Shown piece by piece: positions 1 through 8,436 of a stretch of DNA of 44,911 bases. Source of the DNA: an uncultured Elusimicrobia bacterium (GTDB lineage: Bacteria > Elusimicrobiota > Elusimicrobia > Elusimicrobiales > UBA9959); NCBI GenBank assembly GCA_903889965.1, contig CAISZM010000053.1, positions 1 to 44,911 of the forward strand, read 5' to 3'. The notes under the pieces are model-generated. The model was given only the letters and a program-made list of their open reading frames with translations. It had not been told where the DNA came from and did no database searches. How positions within the stretch are numbered: the first letter of the stretch is position 1; the number at the start of each line of letters is the position of its first letter. The position numbers and the translations under genes are program-made.

Positions 1-504
1 CGACAGTTTCATCTCGGCGGTGCGGCGCAGTTCCAGCACCCCGGAAAGGACTTCTTTAAGTTCGCCCAGCGTAATATTGGAGGTATCTATCACCTTGTTG
101 GCGCGCCCCTTGAGCTCGCAGAGTATGCGGCGCTCCTCTTTGATGGCGGCCGCGATGTTCTTGCCGAGCGGGTGGCGGTGGCGCGTCTCCGAAAAGCGCT
201 GCATCAGCACCGCGTCGGAGGCGTCCATGAAAATGACCTTGTAGTTGAGCCCCAGCCTGCCGAGATTTTCCATCGTGCGCACGAAATCCTTGAAGAACCG
301 CCCCTCGCGTATGTCTATACCGAGAGCCACGTTCTTCAAATAGTGCCTGTCCACGACCAGCGCGGCGAAGGCCGGTATCAGCGCTATGGGGAGGTTGTCC
401 ACGCAGTAAAAGCCGAGGTCCTCGAACGACTTCAGCGCCTGGCTTTTGCCGGCGCCGGACATGCCGGTGATGATGAAGATCCTGCAATTGTCCGGTTTTT
501 TCAC
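1..504 (-). CDS. rapZ: RapZ family RNase adapter / nucleotide-binding protein, 3' end cut by window edge
   Basis: Only the first 168 codons are in the window; the frame stays open to base 1. A P-loop GMSGAGKS lies at about residues 14-21, followed by the family stretch ALKSFEDLGFYCVDNLP, then a Walker B-like IFMDASD and the R-H-R-HPL motif. The start is GTG at 504-502, which overlaps the TGA stop of hprK (GTGA), so the two are translationally coupled. RapZ proteins bind nucleotides and, in enterobacteria, control the sRNA GlmZ and thus amino-sugar synthesis; in other phyla the target is less clear. Its place after hpf and hprK is consistent with the PTS-linked clusters in which rapZ is often found. 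The missing C-terminal half is where RNA binding resides in studied homologues, so that function cannot be judged here. Confidence 0.9.
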   Translation of the reverse strand, partial: MKKPDNCRIFIITGMSGAGKSQALKSFEDLGFYCVDNLPIALIPAFAALVVDRHYLKNVALGIDIREGRFFKDFVRTMENLGRLGLNYKVIFMDASDAVLMQRFSETRHRHPLGKNIAAAIKEERRILCELKGRANKVIDTSNITLGELKEVLSGVLELRRTAEMKLS

Positions 505-1466
505 TTTTTACCCATCTCCCGTATAAGGCTTTCGTTGAATTTCTTGGCCACGAAGTAGCCCTGGTTCTTCAGGCGCTGGTTCAGCGAAGCCACCTCTATC
601 AGCACGGCCAGGTTGCGGCCCGGGGTCACCGGCAGGCGCAGGGAGGGCACGGGCACGTCCAGTATCGGCACCTCGCTCGTGACCAGCCCGGTGCGGTCGT
701 AATTGCCGAGCGTGCCGGTGGGTACGCTTTCCAAATTCACGTGCATCTCTATCAGCGACTGGTCCATTATGGAGCCCACGCCGAACAGCAGTTCCACGTC
801 TATGATGCCCAGCCCGCGGACTTCCATGTAGTGCTTGATGTTCTTGGGGGAATTGCCCACCAGCATATATCCGATACGCCGCTTCACCTCCACCACGTCG
901 TCGGCTATAAGGATGTGCCCGCGCTTTAAAAGTTCCAGCGCGCATTCGGACTTGCCCACCCCGGAGTCGCCCTGTATCAGCACGCCCAGGCCGTAGACGT
1001 TGACCAGCACACCGTGCACGTAGGTGATGGCGGCCAGCTGGTCGTCCAGGTATATGGTGAGCTCGCGTATGAAGGTAGAGGTATCCGCCGTGGTACCCAG
1101 GAGCGGTATGCCGGCCTTGGCGCAGGCCTGCTTTATGGAGGGCAGCGGCTTTACGCCGCCGGTCACTATCACGCAGGGGATGTCCGGAGCAGAGAACATC
1201 TTCTGCAGGTTAGCCATCACCTTGCGCTGGTCCTCTTTCTGGCAGTAGGCGTACTCGCCCTGGCCTATTATCTGTATGCGCTCGGCCCGGAACTGCTCCA
1301 TGTGCCCGGCTATGGCCAGGCCGGGCCGGTTTATTTCGCTGACCGTGATGCGCCTGTTCAGGTAGCCCTTGCCGGAAACGGCCTTAAGCCCGAGGATCTT
1401 TCCACGGGACTTGAGCAGCTCCCTGACGGACAGGGATTTACCTTCCTTTTTGGGCGGCTGGGTCAT
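501..1466 (-). CDS. hprK: HPr kinase/phosphorylase
   Basis: This 321-residue protein has the full length and motif order of HPrK/P. An N-terminal regulatory domain covers about residues 15-140, His151 begins the conserved HGVLVNVYG segment, the P-loop GDSGVGKS is at 166-173, DD at 189-190, the signature MEVRGLGIIDV at about 214-224, and VTPGRN at 280-285. The enzyme phosphorylates and dephosphorylates HPr on serine, linking carbon or energy state to gene control. No PTS sugar permease is visible in the window, as in many Gram-negatives that keep only a regulatory PTS. The gene starts 16 bases after the hpf stop and overlaps rapZ by four bases, so the three look like one operon. Confidence 0.96.
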   Translation of the reverse strand: MTQPPKKEGKSLSVRELLKSRGKILGLKAVSGKGYLNRRITVSEINRPGLAIAGHMEQFRAERIQIIGQGEYAYCQKEDQRKVMANLQKMFSAPDIPCVIVTGGVKPLPSIKQACAKAGIPLLGTTADTSTFIRELTIYLDDQLAAITYVHGVLVNVYGLGVLIQGDSGVGKSECALELLKRGHILIADDVVEVKRRIGYMLVGNSPKNIKHYMEVRGLGIIDVELLFGVGSIMDQSLIEMHVNLESVPTGTLGNYDRTGLVTSEVPILDVPVPSLRLPVTPGRNLAVLIEVASLNQRLKNQGYFVAKKFNESLIREMGKK

Positions 1467-1482
1467 GGCGCTTTAAAAACCC

Positions 1483-2004
1483 TTATTTTTTTACGGGCTG
1501 CAGCAGGCCGTAGGTGCTGTCGAGGCGCTTGAAGACGACCTGGAGCTGCTTGGAGCCCCGCTCCTGGAAGAACCAGAAGTTGTAGCCTATCTTCTCCATC
1601 TCCATCACGGCCTCTTCCCTGTTCATCGGCTTAAGCGGCACGTCTTTTATAACGGAGAAGCGTATTTCGGGCCCGACGAGGGTCGTGAACTCGCCCAGGT
1701 CGACGCTCTCGGTGGCGTGATGGTCGGTGAAGCGCTCCTTGTACTTCTTTATCTGCACTTCCATCTTGTCCATCGCCTTGTCTATGGCAGGGTACATTTC
1801 GTCGGAGCTGGCCGCGGCCTTCATGGTCTGATGGCCGGCGTGCACTATGACCTCGGCCGAGTGGATCTTCTTTTCCACGGAAATTATCACCTGGGCCCAG
1901 ACTATGTTGTCCAGGTATTCGTGTAATTTGGAAAGTTTGGCTTCGATAAACTCTTTTATGGGCTTGGTCATCTTTATCTTGCGTGCCACTATGTGTATTC
2001 TCAT
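1483..2004 (-). CDS. hpf: Ribosome hibernation promoting factor, long form
   Basis: The 173 residues comprise an N-terminal sigma-54 modulation/S30AE domain (about 1-100, beta-alpha-beta-beta-beta-alpha, beginning MRIHIVARKIKMTK) and a C-terminal dimerisation domain (about 115-172, with KPMNREEAVMEMEKIGYNFWFF). The second domain marks the long form, which pairs 70S ribosomes into 100S dimers in stationary or starved cells. A strong Shine-Dalgarno GGAGGA lies 5-6 bases before the ATG. It is the first gene of the hpf-hprK-rapZ set. Confidence 0.95.
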   Translation of the reverse strand: MRIHIVARKIKMTKPIKEFIEAKLSKLHEYLDNIVWAQVIISVEKKIHSAEVIVHAGHQTMKAAASSDEMYPAIDKAMDKMEVQIKKYKERFTDHHATESVDLGEFTTLVGPEIRFSVIKDVPLKPMNREEAVMEMEKIGYNFWFFQERGSKQLQVVFKRLDSTYGLLQPVKK

Positions 2005-2042
2005 TGTATCCTCCGGATCGCGCTGAAGACTAAAACACGGCC

Positions 2043-2065
2043 TTCCCCGCTGCTGCAGCGGGGAA
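2043..2065 (-). other. Perfect 10-bp hairpin in the hpf leader
   Basis: TTCCCCGCTG and CAGCGGGGAA are exact reverse complements separated by 3 bases. There is no T-run on either side, so it is not a standard terminator. On the minus strand a TATAAT (2080-2075) lies just upstream. If that is the -10 box, the hairpin would sit at the very 5' end of the hpf mRNA, about 40 bases before the start codon. It could stabilise the transcript or be an operator. No good -35 box accompanies the TATAAT. Confidence 0.45.
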
Positions 2066-2180
2066 GCGTTCTTAATTATAATTTATAAAATTCGGAGGAC
2101 TTTATCAATGAAAAAGGCGGGGCCGCAGCAAGCCGGGGCGTAGCAAACCGCCCATAACCCCGGCCTGTGCCGTAAAGGCG

Positions 2181-3695
2181 TTACTGCCAGGGCACGGCGC
2201 TGGGCGGCTGCTCCTCCCAGGAATCTCTTTGCAGCACCACATTCAGCGTGGGCACCTTAAGTTTTGAGTTATAGAAGACCATGGTATTGTCCCCACCCGT
2301 GACATCGCCTTCGATCCACTCGGCGCCATATATATCGGAAGCGCCCGCGGCGGTAAGATTGCCGCTCACGTAGAGGAATCCGTAAATACCCAGGTCGCCG
2401 CCCGACGCCGAACTCTCCGTGGTACTGGAACCAAGCCAGTAAGTAGACACATTCTGGTGGTACCCCGTATCGCCCGGGTACTGATCTGAACTGCCAGTGT
2501 CGAATTTTTGGTATTCCCGCCAGGCCTGCGGCGGCACGTTCAGGACACATCCCGGACTGGCGGGAAGGGAACTGGTGGTATCGTTACTCCTGCAGTACCG
2601 GTCATCCTTGTCTCCCAGCAGCGAGAAATCTCCCCTGACGATAACTGTCCCTTTTATGCCGGTATAACCGCCCCAGGTGACATTATGCCTCCAATACCAG
2701 GTATAGTCTTTGTCCCTCATGGTGGTTTGATGAAAAATATCGGTAACGGTACAGTTCATACAGCCACCGTTGCCCCCGGGGTAATCGCAGGCGATAGCGC
2801 CGTACGCATCGTAATGGCAGCACTTCATGGTGGCAACGGTATCGGTGATAGTCGTGTAGGTCGGAGTACAACTGCCGGAACAGCTGCTGCAGTTGCCGAA
2901 ATTCCCGCTGCTGTCGCAGGTGCAGGTTTTTTTATTTTTTCCGCTGCCGCATGTGCCCGGCGATGGGGTGTATGAGGTGGAAATATGAGTGGCATACACA
3001 TCCTGGCAGTCGAGCGTACCGGTGGCGGCGGCGGAGGCCTGCATGGTGGTGAAATCGAATATCGGCAGGTCCGGCACATTGTAGTTGGACCACCATTCAA
3101 GACTGTCGGTATTGGGCGGATTAGTATTCTTGTCAAAAGGATGAACCGTGCCCATGGCGAGCTTGCGCGGGAAATGAGTGTTTGCTACGGAGCTGGTCGT
3201 TACCGTTATATCCCCCCTGGCCATAATAGGGCCCCAGTGCACCACGCTTTGCGCGGAAGTGGATTTCATGTCGCCGCGCGCAAGCAAGGCCCCGGGCACG
3301 CTGGTATTCGTAAAAACAGCCTTAATGGCGCGCGTTTCCTTGTCACCCGTGTCCCGGCCCTCGCCTAAAATAGTTACCTGGTCGACGCCCGGGCCGGCTA
3401 CTATACTAATGCGGTAACTGCCTCCGGTGATATCCCTGTAGGTTGCGTCAAAATCATATCCGTTGAGGGTACCGCCGCCCGACACCTGGGCGAAAGTAGC
3501 GGTGGAACTTTTAACCTTCCAGAAACCGCGGTCCACAGCCGCCTCGGCCAGGCCGAAAGCCAGACTTGATTTCTGGTCCTTCACCGACATCTTCGTATCG
3601 TGCTGCACCCACTTCACCATCACCGGCACTATTATCATCAAAAAAAGAAAAACCAGCAGCACCGTCATCAGCATGAACCCATCTCTCTTCTTCAT
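2181..3695 (-). CDS. PilX/GspK-like minor pilin with cysteine-rich insert
   Basis: A type III (prepilin) signal is present: MKKRDG followed by FMLMTVLLVFLFLMIIVPVM, with cleavage expected after Gly6. Position +5 of the mature protein is Thr, not Glu; this loss is typical of PilX/GspK-type tip pilins. Residues 40-56 (KSSLAFGLAEAAVDRGF) match the PilX N-terminal helix. The remaining 440 residues are large for a pilin and rich in Ser, Thr and Gly. Residues about 230-315 hold 12 cysteines, in motifs such as CTC and CSSCSGSC, suggesting a disulfide-stabilised or metal-binding module. It is last in a three-gene pilin operon, 19 bases after the PilW-like gene. Confidence 0.8.
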   Translation of the reverse strand: MKKRDGFMLMTVLLVFLFLMIIVPVMVKWVQHDTKMSVKDQKSSLAFGLAEAAVDRGFWKVKSSTATFAQVSGGGTLNGYDFDATYRDITGGSYRISIVAGPGVDQVTILGEGRDTGDKETRAIKAVFTNTSVPGALLARGDMKSTSAQSVVHWGPIMARGDITVTTSSVANTHFPRKLAMGTVHPFDKNTNPPNTDSLEWWSNYNVPDLPIFDFTTMQASAAATGTLDCQDVYATHISTSYTPSPGTCGSGKNKKTCTCDSSGNFGNCSSCSGSCTPTYTTITDTVATMKCCHYDAYGAIACDYPGGNGGCMNCTVTDIFHQTTMRDKDYTWYWRHNVTWGGYTGIKGTVIVRGDFSLLGDKDDRYCRSNDTTSSLPASPGCVLNVPPQAWREYQKFDTGSSDQYPGDTGYHQNVSTYWLGSSTTESSASGGDLGIYGFLYVSGNLTAAGASDIYGAEWIEGDVTGGDNTMVFYNSKLKVPTLNVVLQRDSWEEQPPSAVPWQ

Positions 3696-3714
3696 AACGC
3701 CCCCGTTCAGCCCG

Positions 3715-4236
3715 TCAGTTCATCAACATTACCTTTTCCGAAGCCATGTGGAGGGCCTTTTTTTTACCCTCATAAATATTTTTCTGAAGCGTCAGCGAAA
3801 CCGAAATAATACCCATATCGTCAGAACGCGGAAAAGTAAAAGCAAGGTACGCTAAATTTCTGCTGATCACACGCTTGTTGCCGCCCCTGAGCTGGTACAG
3901 AACCGTTCCCTCCTGTTGGAACGTGATGGTGTTTGAAACATATGTGGTGGTGCTTTGTTCCGTGGTGAAAGTGATCATTGAATAAAAAGGCTGGGTGGAA
4001 TTTGCCCGGCTTATGGAAACAGTGTCTCTCTGGGCCTGGCGCAGATTGCGCGTCAGGACGTACATTATACCGCGCGCCTCCTGCTGCAGCTCGATCCTGG
4101 TGCGCACCTGTATGAACTGCCGGTTGGCCTGCAAAAGCAGGGGCGCGCCCACCACAAACAGGGTGGACACAATACCCACAACTACCATCAACTCCATCAG
4201 CGTAACACCCCTTCTGGGTGTCGGAAGCCCTACCAT
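3715..4236 (-). CDS. PilW/GspJ-like minor pilin (prepilin-type N-terminal methylation domain)
   Basis: The N-terminus RRG followed by VTLMELMVVVGIVSTLFVVGAP is a textbook prepilin signal: cleavage after Gly10 and Glu at mature position +5. The body of about 150 residues contains EARGIMYVLTRNLRQAQ, resembling PilW/GspJ-type minor pilins, followed by beta-strands. The start codon lies within the last codons of the upstream pilin gene (7-base overlap), indicating translational coupling. With its neighbours it probably forms the priming/tip complex of a type IV pilus or type II-like pseudopilus. No pilus ATPase or secretin gene is in the window, so which machine it serves is open. Confidence 0.85.
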   Translation of the reverse strand: MVGLPTPRRGVTLMELMVVVGIVSTLFVVGAPLLLQANRQFIQVRTRIELQQEARGIMYVLTRNLRQAQRDTVSISRANSTQPFYSMITFTTEQSTTTYVSNTITFQQEGTVLYQLRGGNKRVISRNLAYLAFTFPRSDDMGIISVSLTLQKNIYEGKKKALHMASEKVMLMN

Positions 4237-6809
4237 GAAAAATTCACCCCCGAAGTGGTTTGTCCCGCCGTAACAGAAACGCCGGTCGCTACTCTCGCCG
4301 CGGTACCCGTACTGCCCACCACCGGGTAAAAAGCGTAAACATTGTACCCTGATCCGTCCCGGACATCGGTAATGTAGGATCCGTTCTCCAAGCTGGAAAC
4401 CATATAATAGGGCGCCCCGGTAAGCGTGCCAGAGCTTAAATCCGGAGGTTGGGGATTTATAGCGTTAAGCGTGGTGGTGGTCACGACTATGAGAACCCCG
4501 GTCTGTATGGGCGCGCCATTAGAGTTTACCGTTCCGGATATATACCCCAAGGCGCCTGAAATAGTAAAGGTGGATGAAAACATTGAGTCGCCCATTCCAA
4601 GAATAGTAACCGTAGAAGAGATGGGGCTGGAGGCTTCAAGCGCTCCTATGGCCGGTTGCACTGTATAGTAACCGGTTGACAGGACCACTGAAGTGAAGCG
4701 GCCATCCGTCCCGCTCACCTGCTGATCCCGGGCGATACTGTTCGCGTCCAGTATAGCCACCGCGACTCCGGGCAGGGCGCTGGTGCCGTCCCTGGTTACG
4801 AACCCCCGCACCTTGCCGCCTTGGTAGAGCACAAAATCAACTCCGCCGTGCAACTCCCCGGCTTCTATGGGTATTGTGGTGGAGGAGGCCGTCACATAAG
4901 AGGCGCTGCCGCCGGAAGGGTTCGCCACTATATTCACCACGCCCGGGGGCACCTTCAATCCGTAGCGGCCGTCCGTGCCGGTAGTGGTGGAATTTGCGCC
5001 GCCCGAGGTAACGGTTATTCCGCTGAGCGCCCCCCCGACGGAGTTGGTGACGCGCCCTGAGATCGTACCTTTAAGGTTGTCCTGCGCGAGAAAAGTGGAG
5101 GTACTGGCGAAAGTGTAAGACGAACCGGGGTTGGGAATAGGGACGGAAGACCGCTCAAGGCTGTACGCTCCGCTTGCGATTGAAACCGTCCAGGAACCGG
5201 TGGCGACATTAACAAGGGAAAAATAGGCGTAGGGCTGCGGCCCCGGATTAGCGTAAAGAACCGCCGTGGTGGAAGCGGAAAAACCGTCTGTGCAGGAAAC
5301 TATGGCTCCCGCGGCCGGAGTACCCGAGATGGTATTCTTCAGGCCGGAATTAAAACCGTGCGGAGGGGCGATTATAGAAGCCGAATAGTCGTAGAAATCG
5401 ACATTGTTATTGTTTGAATCGTAAGCCGGTCCATAGTTCCAGTTCACTCCGCCGGCGTCTCCCGTACTTGTTAAACGGGCATATAGCTCGTTGCGGGAAA
5501 GTCCTACTGTCTGGCTGATGGCCGCGCCCTCAGAAAACGGCGCCGGGTGACCGGTTTTATTCCAACCCACAGCGTCGAGCGCCGTTCCGTCCGAAACCTG
5601 ATAAAGTTTAACGGCGCCGCCGCCCTCCCCGCCGCCATCCTCGTCAACCGGAATTATGTTGCCCTGCGCCCCGAAATAGGGAAAATAATAAGTTGAATTG
5701 CTGTTCGACCAGACCGCGTCCGCGACCACCTCATCCCCCCCAGCGACAATAATGCTTCTATTGGCGAAAAGATAGTAACCGCCGCTGGCGATCGTGGGAT
5801 TAACGTAATCTATCTGTATAGCATTTTCGGATGTGTCGTCAGAACGCCGGAATTTAAGACCGACCCCCCCGGTTCCATTCATGGTCCAGGAATGTGTGCT
5901 CGGATTGAACACCTCGACATACTCCTGGTCAAAGTTGGGGGTAACGGCAATATCGACGGTGCTGCCGACCACCTGGCTGATAACAAGGTGATCGGTTCGC
6001 CATGGATAACCGTCGATCCTGCCGGTGGCTATTTTACTTAGCTGGAAATCTTTTTGGAGCGTGCCGCCTGCCGCCACAACAACGCTGTTCATAACCGGGT
6101 AATAGCCGGTGGCGGAAGCCATAAGGGTATAAAATCCCGGCGTGCAGTTTATGTTATATTGCCCCGAAGAATTGGTGGCGTCGCTCCACCCGGACGCCTC
6201 CACCACCTGGACCAGCGCCCCGCTGATAGCTACCGTGCCAGTGGTTTTCACCGTGCCAAAAAATACGGAGTTGGCCATAACCGTGTCCGGGTTGGCCAGA
6301 ATACTGCGTATTGTCAGTTTGCGCTTGCGGTCACCGTATCCCCACACCACGGTTACGGTGATGCGCTTCATGCCCGTATCCTGACTGGTCGGCCCTAGTG
6401 CCGAAAGCGCCCCCGCATCATCCCGCACCCCCTGTATGTAGGTGTAGCGCGTATAAGCGACTCCCGCTTCCTTAATATCTTCGGGAGGGAAATAGCCAAT
6501 GTCGTAATCCAGGGACTCAGGGGAGAAGTCGGTAGTGTTATGTTTCGGATCGGTAGTTATAATGACCTGATAATATGTCTTCTGCTTCAGTATCTGCATT
6601 TTTTCCTGCGCCAGATTGGAAGCGATAGTTCTATTTTTGGCGCCCTGCACCGCTTTTTGTATAAAGGAGAAAGACTGCATTAGGCCGGTGATGCCGATGA
6701 CAAGAATCGCCAGCGCGATCATAAGCTCGACCAGGCTTACCCCGGCACGCCGGCCTATACCCGCGTGGGATAACCGACCCGGTTTAAAATATTTTTTAAA
6801 TAGCCGCAT
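4230..6809 (-). CDS. Giant PilV/GspI-like minor pilin with lamin-tail and carboxypeptidase-regulatory-like modules
   Basis: The 859-residue protein starts with a prepilin signal: Gly23 cleavage, then VSLVELMIALAILVIGITGL with Glu at +5. A PilV-type helix follows (IASNLAQEKMQILK, 62-75). A globular pilin part reaches about 175. After it come a carboxypeptidase-regulatory-like beta module (about 184-257), a lamin-tail-like domain (about 273-450, with EYVEVFNPS, GGYYLFAN and DAVGWN), and about four further modules of the first type (about 492-575, 581-660, 666-750, 756-859, with repeated TDGRY/TDGRF turns). Ordinary minor pilins have 120-200 residues, so the tail would project as an adhesive or scaffold at a pilus tip (inference). 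Shine-Dalgarno AAGGAAGG precedes the ATG. It is first gene of the trio. Confidence 0.85.
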   Translation of the reverse strand: MRLFKKYFKPGRLSHAGIGRRAGVSLVELMIALAILVIGITGLMQSFSFIQKAVQGAKNRTIASNLAQEKMQILKQKTYYQVIITTDPKHNTTDFSPESLDYDIGYFPPEDIKEAGVAYTRYTYIQGVRDDAGALSALGPTSQDTGMKRITVTVVWGYGDRKRKLTIRSILANPDTVMANSVFFGTVKTTGTVAISGALVQVVEASGWSDATNSSGQYNINCTPGFYTLMASATGYYPVMNSVVVAAGGTLQKDFQLSKIATGRIDGYPWRTDHLVISQVVGSTVDIAVTPNFDQEYVEVFNPSTHSWTMNGTGGVGLKFRRSDDTSENAIQIDYVNPTIASGGYYLFANRSIIVAGGDEVVADAVWSNSNSTYYFPYFGAQGNIIPVDEDGGGEGGGAVKLYQVSDGTALDAVGWNKTGHPAPFSEGAAISQTVGLSRNELYARLTSTGDAGGVNWNYGPAYDSNNNNVDFYDYSASIIAPPHGFNSGLKNTISGTPAAGAIVSCTDGFSASTTAVLYANPGPQPYAYFSLVNVATGSWTVSIASGAYSLERSSVPIPNPGSSYTFASTSTFLAQDNLKGTISGRVTNSVGGALSGITVTSGGANSTTTGTDGRYGLKVPPGVVNIVANPSGGSASYVTASSTTIPIEAGELHGGVDFVLYQGGKVRGFVTRDGTSALPGVAVAILDANSIARDQQVSGTDGRFTSVVLSTGYYTVQPAIGALEASSPISSTVTILGMGDSMFSSTFTISGALGYISGTVNSNGAPIQTGVLIVVTTTTLNAINPQPPDLSSGTLTGAPYYMVSSLENGSYITDVRDGSGYNVYAFYPVVGSTGTAARVATGVSVTAGQTTSGVNFSW

Positions 6810-6905
6810 GCCCAGCCCTTCCTTAAATTCCGTGCGATTCCTTCTTGCACCAATTGAGCGAATATACGCACCGCAACCGCATAACGCCTTTTTTCCGAAA
6901 ATCGC

Positions 6906-7550
6906 TTAAACTACCGATTTAAGGGCCATTGCGATCTGGATCGTAACATCCCGCTTGGGTTGTTTTGCATTAATGTCCAAAAGCACGCCATTTCCCCTAT
7001 AATACGACAATAGGGGCTCAGTCTGATCCCCGTAAACCATAATTCTTTTTTTTAAGATCTCCGGCTGGTCATCTTCCCTGCGGGCCAACGCTCCGCTGCA
7101 TGTGCCGCATTGAAACACCTGCCCAGAAACGTCAATGCCCGTATCATAGGTCATACCACAACGGGTACAGACACTGCGGCCCTTAACGCGCGCGGCCGCT
7201 TCCGCGTCCGGCATGTTCATAAAGATCACGCCGTTCAGAAATCCGGAGCGTGACGCAAGCCAGGCATCCAAAGCCTCGACCTGCTCGTGCGTGCGCGGGA
7301 AGCCGTCAAAGACTATGCCGCGCTTTTCGTTTACCATTTTTTCTTTGAGCAGCCTCAGCATAAGCCAATCCGGCACTAACCGGCCTGTGGAGATATAGTC
7401 GTAAAACTCCTGCCCCAGCGGAGTTTTTGCCATCACCTCACTGCGAAAAATATCCCCGGGTGAAAATCGCGCCATCCCCAGTTTATCTGAAATAATCCGA
7501 GCCTGGGTGCTCTTCCCGGAACCCGGACAACCTAAAAAAGAAATATTCAT
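6906..7550 (-). CDS. adk: Adenylate kinase with zinc-finger-type LID
   Basis: P-loop GCPGSGKST at residues 7-15, FDGFPRT at 81-87, and a LID with four cysteines (128, 131, 148, 151) in the spacing of zinc-binding adenylate kinases, then RREDDQPEILKKR and TEPLLSYY. It converts ATP + AMP to 2 ADP in the cytosol. The P-loop reads SGKST where most bacterial Adk have AGKGT, so it may be a divergent or second copy of the enzyme. The gene and its flanks are visibly more AT-rich than the neighbours. A GGGGGGA Shine-Dalgarno precedes the ATG. The pilin operon follows 96 bases downstream on the same strand. Confidence 0.88.
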   Translation of the reverse strand: MNISFLGCPGSGKSTQARIISDKLGMARFSPGDIFRSEVMAKTPLGQEFYDYISTGRLVPDWLMLRLLKEKMVNEKRGIVFDGFPRTHEQVEALDAWLASRSGFLNGVIFMNMPDAEAAARVKGRSVCTRCGMTYDTGIDVSGQVFQCGTCSGALARREDDQPEILKKRIMVYGDQTEPLLSYYRGNGVLLDINAKQPKRDVTIQIAMALKSVV

Positions 7551-7560
7551 TTAATCCCCC

Positions 7561-7599
7561 CGTATTTGACAAAATACGAAAAAAACATCTCCAAAACAA
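7561..7599 (-). promoter_or_regulatory. Putative adk promoter with palindrome over the -10 box
   Basis: On the minus strand TTGTTT (7599-7594) and TATTTT (7576-7571) are separated by 17 bases, a plausible sigma-70 promoter. The palindrome CGTATTT-GACA-AAATACG (7561-7578) covers the -10 box and the start-site region, so a dimeric repressor could bind there. The leader would be only about 14 bases. Confidence 0.45.
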
Positions 7600-7767
7600 T
7601 CCCACCCACAACCCGCTCTATACATGCATAATTCCCGAAACCACCCTGTTGCAGTTCTAGCGGTCAGGCAAATACTTTAGCCCCGCGTCATAACATGTTT
7701 CCCACGCCCCCCACAAAAGACACTCGCGCCGTGGTTTAAGCGTGAACCCGTGACCGCGGTCTAAAAC

Positions 7768-8436
7768 CTAGGGATAAGACCCGGCGTCTTCCTCCTGCGC
7801 GGGGGCGGCCTTGGACCTGGCGGCCGGTTCTTTATCCACCATCACCTGCCCGGCCTCGTCGTCGGCGGGAACCGCCGCTGCGGGTGCCGCGGGGGCGGGA
7901 GCCTGGACCTGCGCCTTTTTGCGGCGCAATACGCGCTTCATTTTGCGCGGCTTAGACGCTCTGACGGCCGGCGCCGGTGTTTCCGCAGCCGGGCTGACCG
8001 CCGCGGCGGGCTTATTGTCGGCCGTAACCATGGAATCGTATTTTTCGCGCTGCTCATCATCCAGGAATTCGCGTATGGTGTCCGGTATCCCCCGGTTCAG
8101 TTTTACCATTTCATAGCGGCTGGCGTTCATCTTGTAGCGCCAGTTCTTTTCCTCTTCGGAGTTCCTGTCGAATTCCTTCATCAGCTTATCGAATTGAGCG
8201 GTTTTCCTGTTCACCGCGTCGGAGATCCTCTGCTCCTGCCCGGAGCTGAGCCGCAGCGCGGCGGACAACTCGGCTATTATCTTCTGCGAATCCGGGCGCT
8301 GCACCGGCGCGGCGCTTTCCAGCGCCTCCGTCCTCATGTCGTTCACTCCCGGCAAAGCCTCGGGTGCGGCCGGACCCTGAGCCGAAACGGCCGCGGGCAG
8401 CGCGGCGAGAAAAACCAGCATGATAAATCCTTTCAT
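7768..8436 (-). CDS. Secreted Spy/CpxP-like protein with Ala/Pro/Lys-rich tail
   Basis: The start is the ATG at 8436-8434. It is preceded by GGAGGG at 7-base spacing and opens with a clean Sec signal peptide (MKGFIMLVFLAALPAAVSA). The open frame runs further upstream, but without signal or ribosome site. Of the 222 residues, about 55-140 form charged helices (LSSGQEQRISDAVNRKTAQFDKL ... FLDDEQREKYDSM) resembling the LTxxQ-type helical periplasmic proteins Spy and CpxP. The C-terminal third is low-complexity, with a basic cluster (KPRKMKRVLRRKK) and Ala/Pro runs that might bind an anionic polymer. A chaperone or metal-sensing role is only suggested by fold. Confidence 0.65.
   Translation of the reverse strand: MKGFIMLVFLAALPAAVSAQGPAAPEALPGVNDMRTEALESAAPVQRPDSQKIIAELSAALRLSSGQEQRISDAVNRKTAQFDKLMKEFDRNSEEEKNWRYKMNASRYEMVKLNRGIPDTIREFLDDEQREKYDSMVTADNKPAAAVSPAAETPAPAVRASKPRKMKRVLRRKKAQVQAPAPAAPAAAVPADDEAGQVMVDKEPAARSKAAPAQEEDAGSYP

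Noticed and set aside
2181-6809. A complete type II secretion or type IV pilus locus
   Set aside because: Only three minor pilins are present; no ATPase, platform protein, secretin, peptidase or major pilin gene is in the window.
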